Assembly: GCA_002496385.1 (NCBI GenBank) | Contig: DAJR01000003.1 | Span: 1,373 to 35,592 of the forward strand | Direction of reading: 5' to 3' | Length of the DNA: 34,220 nt | From: Methanomassiliicoccales archaeon UBA147 | GTDB taxonomy: Archaea; Thermoplasmatota; Thermoplasmata; SG8-5 | In this document: positions 23,197 through 32,459 of the stretch, piece by piece | Layout: each line of letters begins with the position of its first letter | Numbering within the stretch: position 1 is the stretch's first letter | Made by a program: the position numbers and the translations under genes | Notes under the pieces: model-generated | What the model saw: the letters and a program-made list of their open reading frames with translations, nothing else | What the model was told of the DNA's origin: nothing | Database searches by the model: none

Positions 23197-26100
23197 ATGA
23201 AACAAGTGAATATGGGCAACAAGAAAACAATAATTACTGTGTGCATAATAATGTGGATGATAAGTGTGGCTTTTTTCCCACTCATCACTGAGGGGGCCGA
23301 ATCGAATGGACACAGAATGAATCAGGATACACAAGAAACACAAATGGAATTGATGTCTCAGGATACATATGAACCAAGAGCGGAGTTAATGATTCAAGAT
23401 GATGATGAAGTCCAGAGTGAAGGCCCCCCCTATATGATTAGTCAATCCCAACTTATAACAGTTAAAGGAACTATTGACCCGCTCCATAGGATTTATCAGA
23501 ACAGTTTATCAGGATTAAGAGTTGCTATGTATGAATGGAACATTAATTGGGACCGATGGGATTTAGTAGCAGAAAGTACCATACAGCCAGATAATTCCTA
23601 TGAACTGAGGTTTAATAGACCATTACCATTCGAAGGCCAAATAGCGGTAATCGCTTCGATAGATAACATTGTACGAGTCGTTGGGCAAAAAATTGCATTT
23701 GACATAACCACCGAATATTTGAGAAGCTTCGGTGCGGGTGAGCGTTTCTATAATGATTTAGTAAATGTTCATGACTTTGATTTTTTCGGTGCAGATGATG
23801 AATTGATGGGTGTTTTTTCAATGGCACAGATAGTCAATGAAGTATATCATTGGTTTTATGAATCTACAGGATATAAAAGAAGTCTAATTGACATTGTCTT
23901 TCCAAACAAATATGGATATAAGTACGTATATCGCCCAGATACCGATAGAATATATATCAATAGTGATGGGTATTCTCAGCATGGAATTTTTGCAATCAGG
24001 CACGAATACGCACATGCAATTCAAAATTCGTGTTATTTCATACCTGCTAGTACTTGGGGTGTGCATTATCTATGGGACGAATCAAACAGGCAACAAGCGT
24101 TAATGGAAGGGTGGGCAGAGTTTTCTGAATGTGCATTTGTACTTCCACACGGAGATGCATGGCAAGTTATTCTTTTCCACGAAATTTATGGGGTTCCGTA
24201 TTATGAAAATCTTGAAAATAATCGATGGGAACGTTATGGGGAAGACGAAAATAAAAACGTGTCGCTTTGGGGAGACGATGATTGGTGGGATGGAATGATT
24301 TGTGAAGGTTCGGTAGCTAGCATATTTTGGGACATTTATGATGGCCATCTCGCTATAGACCATCCAACAAATATGGTCTCGGATAATATAGACATTATGG
24401 CTGGTAACGCCCCCATATCTACTTACTACGTGATAGAACCAGCATATGAGGAAGAATTGGAACTTGGAATCGCACCAATATGGGATGTTATGGCCAATTA
24501 TGATCCATATCCTTCAGATTCTCTCATTAATAATCCTATGAGTATCGATGATTTTATTGATGGTTGGTTTGCCCGAGGCCATGGAAATGACCATTGGATA
24601 AAATCAATTTGTTATAATCATGGTTTAAAACTCGAATGGGCTGCCCCAGGTGCCCCGAGTTATCTTCATCAGACCGCCCCAGCCCTAACCGACTTCCAGA
24701 TCACATCCACCAACCCCCATCACGGACCCTGGATTGACTACAAGCTGAAATTGTCGGACCAGACTGAAGATCAAAATTTCCTGAGGGTGCGGCTGGAGTA
24801 TCTCAATGCCGTAGGGGCATGGGTGAAGTTCCATGAGGTGAACAACGATGTGATGCCAACCGTTAATGGTTACTACACGTACAATGTCCATGTCAATGCC
24901 CTACCGGACGGCACCTGGCCTATCAGGGCGGTTGTCGATGACGACATGATGGAAACCACTTCCCAGACAGTCTCGGTAACGGTGGACACCATCAAACCGA
25001 CAAGCGCGGTCACAGCCTCCGGCGCATACTGGCGCAACACCTCCCCCATCGTTATCACCGCCACGGCCAGCAACGGCCTCAGCGGCGTCAAGGACGTGAG
25101 CCTGTGGTACCAATACCGAGCGACCACCACGAGCGCATGGGGCAGTTGGGTTAATTTTGACACCGACACCTATGGCGCAGACGGATGGTCCTGGAGTTTC
25201 CCATGGCCGCTCGGCCAGGGGCATTACCAGTTCTACTCAATAGCCACCGATAATGCCGGCAATATCGAGGCCGTACCGGTCCAACCGGACTATGATGCGG
25301 AGTATGGGTACGATCTTACAGCCCCGACAATAACCAGTTTCATTATCAACAGTGGCATCGCTACAACCACATCTCGATCTGTAACATTGTCAATATCTGC
25401 TAGCGATGCCGCTGGTGATGTCTCGATGATGCGTTTTACAAATGAAAATCAATATGGACCGCAATGGCATACCGTTACCACAAACGTGGGTTCAACACAC
25501 CCTGTATTACCAGGCGTTACTGAGTCAACAGTCATTACTAGAACTGAAGCAACAAGCATGAAAGTATACTTCAATGTGATAGACACGAGACCGAATCTTG
25601 ACTATGTTTATGTAAAAGACAAAAACAATATTGTTATCGATACTTTCACCGGTCAATATACAAACGGAGTCTGGTCTTCTTCTATAACTGGAAACTTTGT
25701 TAAAATCGAGATTGTTTGCAATTTATTTGACACATTTGGAAGCTGGGGATTTGAAATTGGAAGTTATCAATATTATGCAGAGGAATGGAGTACTTGGGAG
25801 ACGTTTTCATCAAGTAAGAACTGGGCCTTGTCTGAGGGCTATGGCTCAAAAACGGTTTATTGTCAAGTAAACGATATATTTGGCTATATCAGTAATGATG
25901 CATCAGATCAAATTACTTTCCAACCTTTTGGCACTTCAATCATAATAAATGGAAATGCTGATTATACAAACACAGAAAGCGTCGGTCTGACTCTTTCCAG
26001 TGATACCACCCCTGTTTCAATGAGATTTACAAACATTGAAAACCCAACCCCCAGTTGGCATTTCGGGGGAGATCTGAATACAAACAACCCTAGGGAACTC

Positions 26101-29100
26101 TGGTGGCGTTCTGAACTGCTTATACCTACTGTTGAATCGCCTCACCCTTATTCTGCCAATCTTGACCAAAGTTGGTGGGTAAACGCGCCCAACTCAGCAA
26201 CACAAATGAAACTTATATTTGGTAGAATAGGTGACCAAGGAATAAAACTTTGGGAACATCCTACGGTCACTGATGTATGTGATAGCATCACATTATGTAA
26301 GGGTAATTTACCTACTACTGATCCAAAATACAACGATGCTTATGATTCATTTAGAGGATATCACACTTACGTAGAGTCACTTGAAATTCCGTCTAATTCT
26401 GTTCGCATAAGGTTACAAAGTGAAATCATGAGTCCGGGAGATTATGGTTTCGTAGCATCCCAGATTAATTGGAGAGATGATGGTTTATTTTATCCTAACG
26501 GATATGATAACACCTGGTCCATATCAAAAGCTGGTGCCCTTAAAATGAAAATCTATTTTTCCAGAGTTGATATTGGCGCAAATGATATTCTAACTGTATG
26601 GGATTCTAGTGGCACTCTTGACACGATTGTAGGTCCATTTTCTCAAAGCACGACTTATTCAGTCACCGGGGTCTCTGGAAATACCATCTGGGTACGACTT
26701 CAAAATATGAACGAAAATACCAGGGGATGGGGGATAGATATTAACAGATGGGATTATTATTATGATTCAAGTTGGACCGATTGGGAGCCGTGGGCGAGTT
26801 CCAAATCCTGGACATTGGCCGATGGAGCTGATGGCACCAGAATAGTTTGGTTACAGGCAAAGGATAGTGGGGGGAATACTGCGCTTGACTATGATGAGAT
26901 AACACTTGACAGAACTGCACCAAACATACCAACATCTTCAATATCAACCACGAGTCCTTACATTTTTGTGAATGGTAATATTTTATCTTATAGTGATATG
27001 ATGGGAAATTCACCTCAACCATTCACTATTCAGGGAACTGCGTCTAACGGCGGTTCTGGACTATGGATAGCAACTTCATCAAGTGCCTTTGGTGATTCAC
27101 CTCCTGATGATTTCAGCCCAGGCAGCTGGTCATTTGGTTATAGCATCATTGGCGCAGATGCAGGAAGCGGTACTATCATAGTTACAGTCTATGATAATGC
27201 TGGAAACACGAATACAGTTCCATTTAATTATATTGAAGATAACGTCGGTCCAACCACCATTCTTAGTTTTCCTCCGAATAATTTTGTGACCGCTAGTTCC
27301 ACTCCAGCCTTTACTTGGGCGAGTTCTGATATTTATTCTGGCATATCAAATAGTTATAGGTTAGAAATCAGTAAAGACTCGGTAATTTTATATGATGGAA
27401 TCGTTACTACGAATTCAATTGTCTGCCCAATTACATTGAATGATGGCCTTTATTATTGGAAGGTTATAAGTACGGATAATGTAGGAAATTCCGGTCAATC
27501 TCCCACATATTCATTTATCGTGGACACCACATCACCTATTGCTCAGATAACGTCTCCGTCTTCTGGAGCAACAGTAAATGGCATTATCAATATTCAGGGA
27601 ACTGCAACGGACTCTAATATCCGCTCCTATAAACTTGAAATAGGAAGGAGTACAGCTCCTTCAAGCTTTGAACTTCTCACTTCCTCAACATCGAGTACTA
27701 CTGGCATATTATATACTTTGGATACTTTTACTCTAATCAATACAGTATATACACTGAAATTAACCGTCGAAGACCAAGCAAATCATATTAGTTCACAATC
27801 AAGCATCATTACGTTTTCTAATCCTGATGAAATAAATAAGCTCCAAATTTCTTCAATTGGAACAGATGATTTGCGTTGTTCTTTCTTTTTAAACAGCGGT
27901 CAATTAGTTACTGCATGGGTGGAGGATAGTTTAGGAGGATTTATTAAAAGCATACATCAGAATATTTGGATGAGTGCGGGAACCTATCCTTCAGGCGTAA
28001 TTTGGGATTGGACAGATTCAACTGGAACTGTTATGGGTACTGGCGATTATGTTATTAAAGTTGATTCTACAACAGCGCCTTTAGTTTCACTGGATATCCA
28101 CGTTCGAAATGCTCCGATAATTACAGTATCTTCTGGTTATGGAACGACCACCCCGACTTTTACTTGGACCGACACGATAGGTAACACACCAACATGGCAT
28201 GTGTATGTGGATGGTAATCATCATGCGACAACAACCACTGCTTCCGCACAGGTGCTCTGCATAAATGAGCATCAGACCATAGAGATTTTCGGCGAATATC
28301 TGGATCCGGTCACCGGTGCAGCATATGTCACTAAGCCCGGCAGCATAGAATATTCAGCGCCCATAGCTCGGATACACGGGACCATCTCAGCCCCTGGCAG
28401 TTTTTGGTACACACCCAGCGGAATGCACAGCGTCCAATTCAGCGCGACGGTCAATATCAACCCTTCCGTGAACCCGTGGAAATCTGCCTGGGTGGGTGGT
28501 GCAACTGTCATGTATCCCTCACTTCCCGTGACAGATACTACCATAGAATATGAGATTTTTCTGCCGTCCGGTCTTAACACCAGAATAACGGCATCTCTGA
28601 ACGGTCCCTCTCAGTACATGGGATCTTACTGGAGGACCCATTACGGCATAAAGGATCCGGCCACAGAATCATTGCTTGACAGTTATGATGTGTTTTTCGA
28701 CCTGCAGGCGAACAACGACTATGAAATCAATCTGGAAATCGAATGGAGGCCCTCTTGGTCCCCGGGCGGGGCTTGCCCGTATGTCGCTACCTGGAATGGC
28801 GAGGAGTATGTTATAGACAACAACATCCTCGGGAAATCCGATTATATTTCCGATGCCAGCCCGGACATAACAGATCATTTCAGGTTGACCGCTGGCCCAG
28901 AATTACTCAACGGGGTATATCCTATTACCGTGGGCGAACTGGGGGCTCATTACAGCATATTCGATTCTTTCGAACTGTTGCTCGTGGACCACAATCCGGG
29001 AAGCAATGTTATAGTGGATACCGGGGGTAATGTTCGCACCTACAGCGAATTGCAGCCCCCCATAAGCTGCACGGACAAGTGGGACACAGATCGATTGCCG

Positions 29101-30525
29101 GATGTTTCCGGCCACGACCAGGTATATGACGGCTTTGCAGGCGATTGGCTGGAGATGGATTTCGGCCTCGTGGAATCGAACTTCGCCAAGTTTGTCCTCA
29201 ACACCGATGCGAAGCCCGAGCCAGGTGGCGGTGGCGACACAATTCGTATTGAGGAGGAGATACCCGGACCTATTGTGATTCAGATTCTGGATGAATGGGG
29301 TCAATGGCTTAACGTATCAGAGGTTTACCCGCGGCATTATTGGCATTATGATATGGTAGATATTTCTCCTTATGTAAACCTTGGAAGTCCGTTGAAAGTG
29401 AGACTGAATTGGGAGTCATTTCATAAATTGGCTTTCGTAGGGTTAGATACCTCAGAGGATGAGGAGATTGAGATTCATATTGCGCCTTTGGTACGGGCAA
29501 CCGATGAGGCTCTAAACAATGTAACTGAACAGGTCAAATATTCTGATGGCAGATATACGGATATGATGCCTGACCAATACATTACGTTAGATTATGGGTA
29601 TGTCGAGCTAACAAAGGGTGAGAGAGATTTTATTCTTGTTTCAAAAGGTTATTATGGCATTAATGACGGAAAACCAACCGCAAGTGCAGTTCCTTTGCCG
29701 CCTACTTCGCATACTTATGAACCAATTTATTTTGATGCGAGAGATTCAGAAGCCTCAGATGCATCTGTTTCCAGTTACTTCTACTACTTTGGGGATGGCA
29801 CAACAAGCGGATGGCTTAGTGATTCCATAACATACCACGAATACACAGATGAAGGCGTGTATAATGTTACCCTGATTGTAAAAGATGATAATGTACCATA
29901 TAAAATTGGAATTACCACAACATCGGTCACTATATTCAACAGAAATCCCGAACCTGTCCTGGAAATATACCAAGATGTTGAAATCAGTTTGAGAATTACT
30001 GGCCGTAAAGGAAATTCAGCCACGATCCAAATTTATGAAGATGATGTGTTGATTATTGAAGAATCCGTAACCAGAACTCCGGATAATCCCAATGCAGAAA
30101 TGGCATGGGTATCATTGCATAAATATTTGAACCGGGATTATCGCGTTGTTTTGCTATACGACTCTACACATCTGGGTGCGAACCCCACATGGCTAAACTT
30201 CACCTCTGGCGAGGCTTACGTGCCATTCTTCATGTACTTCAGCACAAAGAATGGATGCCACCAGATTGTCTCGGTGCCTTCATCATACTTAAGCGATGTT
30301 GTGGCGATTAATCCCCATTATACATTCGATGCTTCTGGTTCATATGACATTGACGGCGAAATCGTTTCCTATGTTTGGAACTTTGACGATAACTCCATTT
30401 CAGATGCTATATTCACTGAACATACGTACTCCGAGCCGGGTCAATACATTGTCATGCTGACGATTATAGATGACGATGATGCGATTGCCAGGGAAACGTT
30501 GGTGGTCGAAGTGTGCCAACCGTAG
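23197..30525 (+). CDS. Giant secreted zinc-metallopeptidase-like surface protein with Ig-like, CUB-like and PKD domains
   Basis: This 2442-residue protein has a signal peptide (about 1-36) and an acidic N terminus. A peptidase-like domain carries HEYAH (H269, E270, H273) and EGWAEF (E304), a gluzincin-type HExxH...E zinc site. Ig-like repeats follow (from about 590), with MRFTN near 745 and 942 and WSTWETF / WTDWEPW near 863 and 1196; CUB-like segments lie inside them (about 788-860, 1004-1095, 1110-1190). Later come more Ig-like units, a PYVATWNGEEYVIDNN domain (about 1860) and two PKD domains (about 2161-2240, 2373-2440). There is no C-terminal membrane anchor. ATG 23197 has GAGGTGA 7 nt upstream; ATG 23146 and 23191 are alternatives. 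GC content changes in blocks along the gene. Confidence 0.88.
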   Translation: MKQVNMGNKKTIITVCIIMWMISVAFFPLITEGAESNGHRMNQDTQETQMELMSQDTYEPRAELMIQDDDEVQSEGPPYMISQSQLITVKGTIDPLHRIYQNSLSGLRVAMYEWNINWDRWDLVAESTIQPDNSYELRFNRPLPFEGQIAVIASIDNIVRVVGQKIAFDITTEYLRSFGAGERFYNDLVNVHDFDFFGADDELMGVFSMAQIVNEVYHWFYESTGYKRSLIDIVFPNKYGYKYVYRPDTDRIYINSDGYSQHGIFAIRHEYAHAIQNSCYFIPASTWGVHYLWDESNRQQALMEGWAEFSECAFVLPHGDAWQVILFHEIYGVPYYENLENNRWERYGEDENKNVSLWGDDDWWDGMICEGSVASIFWDIYDGHLAIDHPTNMVSDNIDIMAGNAPISTYYVIEPAYEEELELGIAPIWDVMANYDPYPSDSLINNPMSIDDFIDGWFARGHGNDHWIKSICYNHGLKLEWAAPGAPSYLHQTAPALTDFQITSTNPHHGPWIDYKLKLSDQTEDQNFLRVRLEYLNAVGAWVKFHEVNNDVMPTVNGYYTYNVHVNALPDGTWPIRAVVDDDMMETTSQTVSVTVDTIKPTSAVTASGAYWRNTSPIVITATASNGLSGVKDVSLWYQYRATTTSAWGSWVNFDTDTYGADGWSWSFPWPLGQGHYQFYSIATDNAGNIEAVPVQPDYDAEYGYDLTAPTITSFIINSGIATTTSRSVTLSISASDAAGDVSMMRFTNENQYGPQWHTVTTNVGSTHPVLPGVTESTVITRTEATSMKVYFNVIDTRPNLDYVYVKDKNNIVIDTFTGQYTNGVWSSSITGNFVKIEIVCNLFDTFGSWGFEIGSYQYYAEEWSTWETFSSSKNWALSEGYGSKTVYCQVNDIFGYISNDASDQITFQPFGTSIIINGNADYTNTESVGLTLSSDTTPVSMRFTNIENPTPSWHFGGDLNTNNPRELWWRSELLIPTVESPHPYSANLDQSWWVNAPNSATQMKLIFGRIGDQGIKLWEHPTVTDVCDSITLCKGNLPTTDPKYNDAYDSFRGYHTYVESLEIPSNSVRIRLQSEIMSPGDYGFVASQINWRDDGLFYPNGYDNTWSISKAGALKMKIYFSRVDIGANDILTVWDSSGTLDTIVGPFSQSTTYSVTGVSGNTIWVRLQNMNENTRGWGIDINRWDYYYDSSWTDWEPWASSKSWTLADGADGTRIVWLQAKDSGGNTALDYDEITLDRTAPNIPTSSISTTSPYIFVNGNILSYSDMMGNSPQPFTIQGTASNGGSGLWIATSSSAFGDSPPDDFSPGSWSFGYSIIGADAGSGTIIVTVYDNAGNTNTVPFNYIEDNVGPTTILSFPPNNFVTASSTPAFTWASSDIYSGISNSYRLEISKDSVILYDGIVTTNSIVCPITLNDGLYYWKVISTDNVGNSGQSPTYSFIVDTTSPIAQITSPSSGATVNGIINIQGTATDSNIRSYKLEIGRSTAPSSFELLTSSTSSTTGILYTLDTFTLINTVYTLKLTVEDQANHISSQSSIITFSNPDEINKLQISSIGTDDLRCSFFLNSGQLVTAWVEDSLGGFIKSIHQNIWMSAGTYPSGVIWDWTDSTGTVMGTGDYVIKVDSTTAPLVSLDIHVRNAPIITVSSGYGTTTPTFTWTDTIGNTPTWHVYVDGNHHATTTTASAQVLCINEHQTIEIFGEYLDPVTGAAYVTKPGSIEYSAPIARIHGTISAPGSFWYTPSGMHSVQFSATVNINPSVNPWKSAWVGGATVMYPSLPVTDTTIEYEIFLPSGLNTRITASLNGPSQYMGSYWRTHYGIKDPATESLLDSYDVFFDLQANNDYEINLEIEWRPSWSPGGACPYVATWNGEEYVIDNNILGKSDYISDASPDITDHFRLTAGPELLNGVYPITVGELGAHYSIFDSFELLLVDHNPGSNVIVDTGGNVRTYSELQPPISCTDKWDTDRLPDVSGHDQVYDGFAGDWLEMDFGLVESNFAKFVLNTDAKPEPGGGGDTIRIEEEIPGPIVIQILDEWGQWLNVSEVYPRHYWHYDMVDISPYVNLGSPLKVRLNWESFHKLAFVGLDTSEDEEIEIHIAPLVRATDEALNNVTEQVKYSDGRYTDMMPDQYITLDYGYVELTKGERDFILVSKGYYGINDGKPTASAVPLPPTSHTYEPIYFDARDSEASDASVSSYFYYFGDGTTSGWLSDSITYHEYTDEGVYNVTLIVKDDNVPYKIGITTTSVTIFNRNPEPVLEIYQDVEISLRITGRKGNSATIQIYEDDVLIIEESVTRTPDNPNAEMAWVSLHKYLNRDYRVVLLYDSTHLGANPTWLNFTSGEAYVPFFMYFSTKNGCHQIVSVPSSYLSDVVAINPHYTFDASGSYDIDGEIVSYVWNFDDNSISDAIFTEHTYSEPGQYIVMLTIIDDDDAIARETLVVEVCQP

Positions 30526-30787
30526 GTTGAATGCATCTCTCATCATCTGCTAGCAGCGCATTCGACGATGGCGCGATACCATCTTCCAGCTGAATCAGCG
30601 CCATGCTACTCGCAACAATTTGATGACAATCGGTGAATTCGGTAACTAAATCTATGCAATTCAGAATTCGCCATGGGTTGTCAATGTGAAAACAATCATT
30701 CCCAATAAATTTCCGCCGTAATCGGCATTCTGGAAACGATGAGATTACGGCGGGTATTACGGCAATCTCCAAACAATGAGATTACCG
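30526..30787. terminator. Convergent intergenic region with inverted and direct repeats
   Basis: The 262 nt lie between two converging genes and show no gene. CCGCCGTAAT (30713-30722) and ATTACGGCGG (30744-30753) form a perfect 10-nt inverted repeat. Overlapping it, a 28-nt imperfect direct repeat occurs at 30724-30751 and 30761-30788 (core ATGAGATTAC). The second copy ends at the stop codon region of the KaiC-like gene. Termination for both directions is the likely role. Confidence 0.5.
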
Positions 30788-31489
30788 CTAGAAAACCTCA
30801 GCCTTCGAGTGTACCTCGATGCCCTTGCTCGTGATGTTGTAGGGCTTGATGCGCCTGGAATGGTTGGCTCTCCTCATCTTGACCACTCTGACAGACAATT
30901 GAATATCCGAGCCGTCGCTGGTCTCGTTGTACCTGAGGAGGATCACCCCGTCCGCCACATATTCCACTAGCCCGTCCCTAGAGACGTTCGGTATTTCCGG
31001 TTTCACTTCCGCGGTGAACAGGGCGGTCGCTCCCGAGCTCTTAATCTGCTTGCACAGGTCGAAGAGTCCCGCTCTCCTGTCCGATTCGCTGTCAAAGAGC
31101 ATGCTGAGCAATGAGACCGAGTCGAACACCACGCGTTTCGAGCCTGTCTGCTTTATGTACGTGGGCAACTCGCCGCGGATCCGGGATATCGTGCTCTTGG
31201 CATCCGAGGGCTCGAGTTTCACAAGTGTCAGGGTCTTGTTCTCGACGAACGGGCGGAGGTCCCATCCGTAAGTGAGGGCGTTGCTGATTATGGCAGTCTC
31301 GTCCTCCTCGAGGGAGATGAATATTCCCTTCTCTCCCTTCTGAAGGCCCGCCCAGATGAATTGCAGGGACATCGTGGTCTTCCCTGTCCCGCACGAGCCC
31401 AGGAGGGCAATTATCTGGCCTGCGGGGATTCCCCCGCCAAGCATGTCGTCCAATCCGCCGATGCCAGTTCCGACCTTCTCATCCGCCAT
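30788..31489 (-). CDS. KaiC/RAD55-like RecA-superfamily ATPase
   Basis: This 233-residue single-domain KaiC-like ATPase opens GTGIGGLDDMLGGGIPAGQ. Walker A is GSCGTGKT (31-38, K37). The catalytic acidic pair is in FISLEEDE and Walker B in RVVFDSVS. Archaeal proteins of this kind are thought to act in signalling, including archaellum regulation, rather than recombination. The end SRRIKPYNITSKGIEV is the conserved terminal beta-hairpin. It starts 9 nt after the stop of the second ATPase gene, in one operon. Confidence 0.88.
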   Translation of the reverse strand: MADEKVGTGIGGLDDMLGGGIPAGQIIALLGSCGTGKTTMSLQFIWAGLQKGEKGIFISLEEDETAIISNALTYGWDLRPFVENKTLTLVKLEPSDAKSTISRIRGELPTYIKQTGSKRVVFDSVSLLSMLFDSESDRRAGLFDLCKQIKSSGATALFTAEVKPEIPNVSRDGLVEYVADGVILLRYNETSDGSDIQLSVRVVKMRRANHSRRIKPYNITSKGIEVHSKAEVF

Positions 31490-31498
31490 TTTTCCACC

Positions 31499-32344
31499 TC
31501 ACCGAATCGTCTCCATGTTTATCACTGCCATGCCGCTGTGGTCCGTCACCATTATCGGGAACCGCGCTATCCTCTCCTTGTCGAGATGCGGCATTATGCT
31601 CATGAACTTCTCGATATACATGAACCTCTGGCGCTTGTGGCTCTGGAGGTACTTGGTCCACTCGAAGACCAATACCCCGTCAACGCTGTCGAAGAGCATC
31701 TGCTCGTCACGCTTCTCCAGTATCCCCTGTGTGAGCATGATGTAAATCACGCCGCCCCAGCGTTTCGAGGCCCTCTGCATGCCCCGCAGGACGTTCACGA
31801 GTTCCGAGATCTTGATGTTGTCTGAAACGACCAGGTCGGTCAGCGAATCTATGATTATCATCGATTTCGGCGGCGCCTCGTCAAGGTACTGGATGAGCGC
31901 CTCGAGGACGCTCTCCTTGGGGGTGCTTGCGAAAAGAACCCCGCCGTTGTCCTCGCCAGTCCAGGAGGCCGGCACCATGCTCTTCTTGTAGTAATGGGCG
32001 CTGAGGTCCTTGAACTTGATCTTCCTGGACAGCATGTTGTAGAACGCCGGGTCGAAACCCTCGTGGATCTCCCTGAGGATGTCGTCCTTTGTCCTGGAGA
32101 AGGTTATGTAGCAGATATGCTCCGGCAGTCCTTCGCAAGAGCAAAAGGAGCCGATTAGGGATTCCATGATCTCTGGATGTTCCTTTGATGTCGCGAGCTT
32201 GAATGCCGAAGTGTAGACGAACTCATGCTGGCCCGCGCCGATGTCGCCGAAGAGCATCACCACAGAGCCTTCCGGCAGGCCGCCGTCTATTATAGCGTCA
32301 AAATCCGGCACTCCGGTCGGCACTTTGAGTACATGGTGTCCCAT
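31499..32344 (-). CDS. RAD55/KaiC-like protein with degenerate P-loop
   Basis: This protein of about 281 residues has the RecA-like layout: VPTGVPDFDAIIDGGLPEGSVV, then a Walker A position reading GDIGAGQHE, where the lysine and Ser/Thr are Q39 and H40, then the Walker B strand MIIIDSLTDL. ATP hydrolysis is therefore doubtful, and it may be a regulatory partner of the intact KaiC-like ATPase encoded just downstream. Start ATG 32344 has GAGG 6 nt upstream; ATG 32365 and TTG 32413 are possible. It is transcribed divergently from ftcD. Confidence 0.82.
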   Translation of the reverse strand: MGHHVLKVPTGVPDFDAIIDGGLPEGSVVMLFGDIGAGQHEFVYTSAFKLATSKEHPEIMESLIGSFCSCEGLPEHICYITFSRTKDDILREIHEGFDPAFYNMLSRKIKFKDLSAHYYKKSMVPASWTGEDNGGVLFASTPKESVLEALIQYLDEAPPKSMIIIDSLTDLVVSDNIKISELVNVLRGMQRASKRWGGVIYIMLTQGILEKRDEQMLFDSVDGVLVFEWTKYLQSHKRQRFMYIEKFMSIMPHLDKERIARFPIMVTDHSGMAVINMETIR

Positions 32345-32415
32345 CAAATTCCTCGACAGGGCCATAACGCGAACAGACAATAAAGAGATTGCGGTGTTCT
32401 GGGGAATCCGCAAAT

Positions 32416-32423
32416 CTTAAATC
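32416..32423. promoter_or_regulatory. TATA-like core between divergent KaiC-like and ftcD genes
   Basis: CTTAAATC on the plus strand reads GATTTAAG on the minus strand. It is the only clear AT-rich core within reach of ftcD (start expected near 32445) and could also serve the minus gene. A second minus-strand candidate, CTTTATT, lies near 32380-32386. Confidence 0.4.
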
Positions 32424-32459
32424 GCCCCCCCTCATGTCCCATTTGAAGGGCGTGAGTTC

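Noticed and set aside
24001..24120. Calling the giant protein a specific named peptidase family
   Set aside because: Only the HExxH and EGWAEF motifs are clear; the family cannot be fixed by eye.
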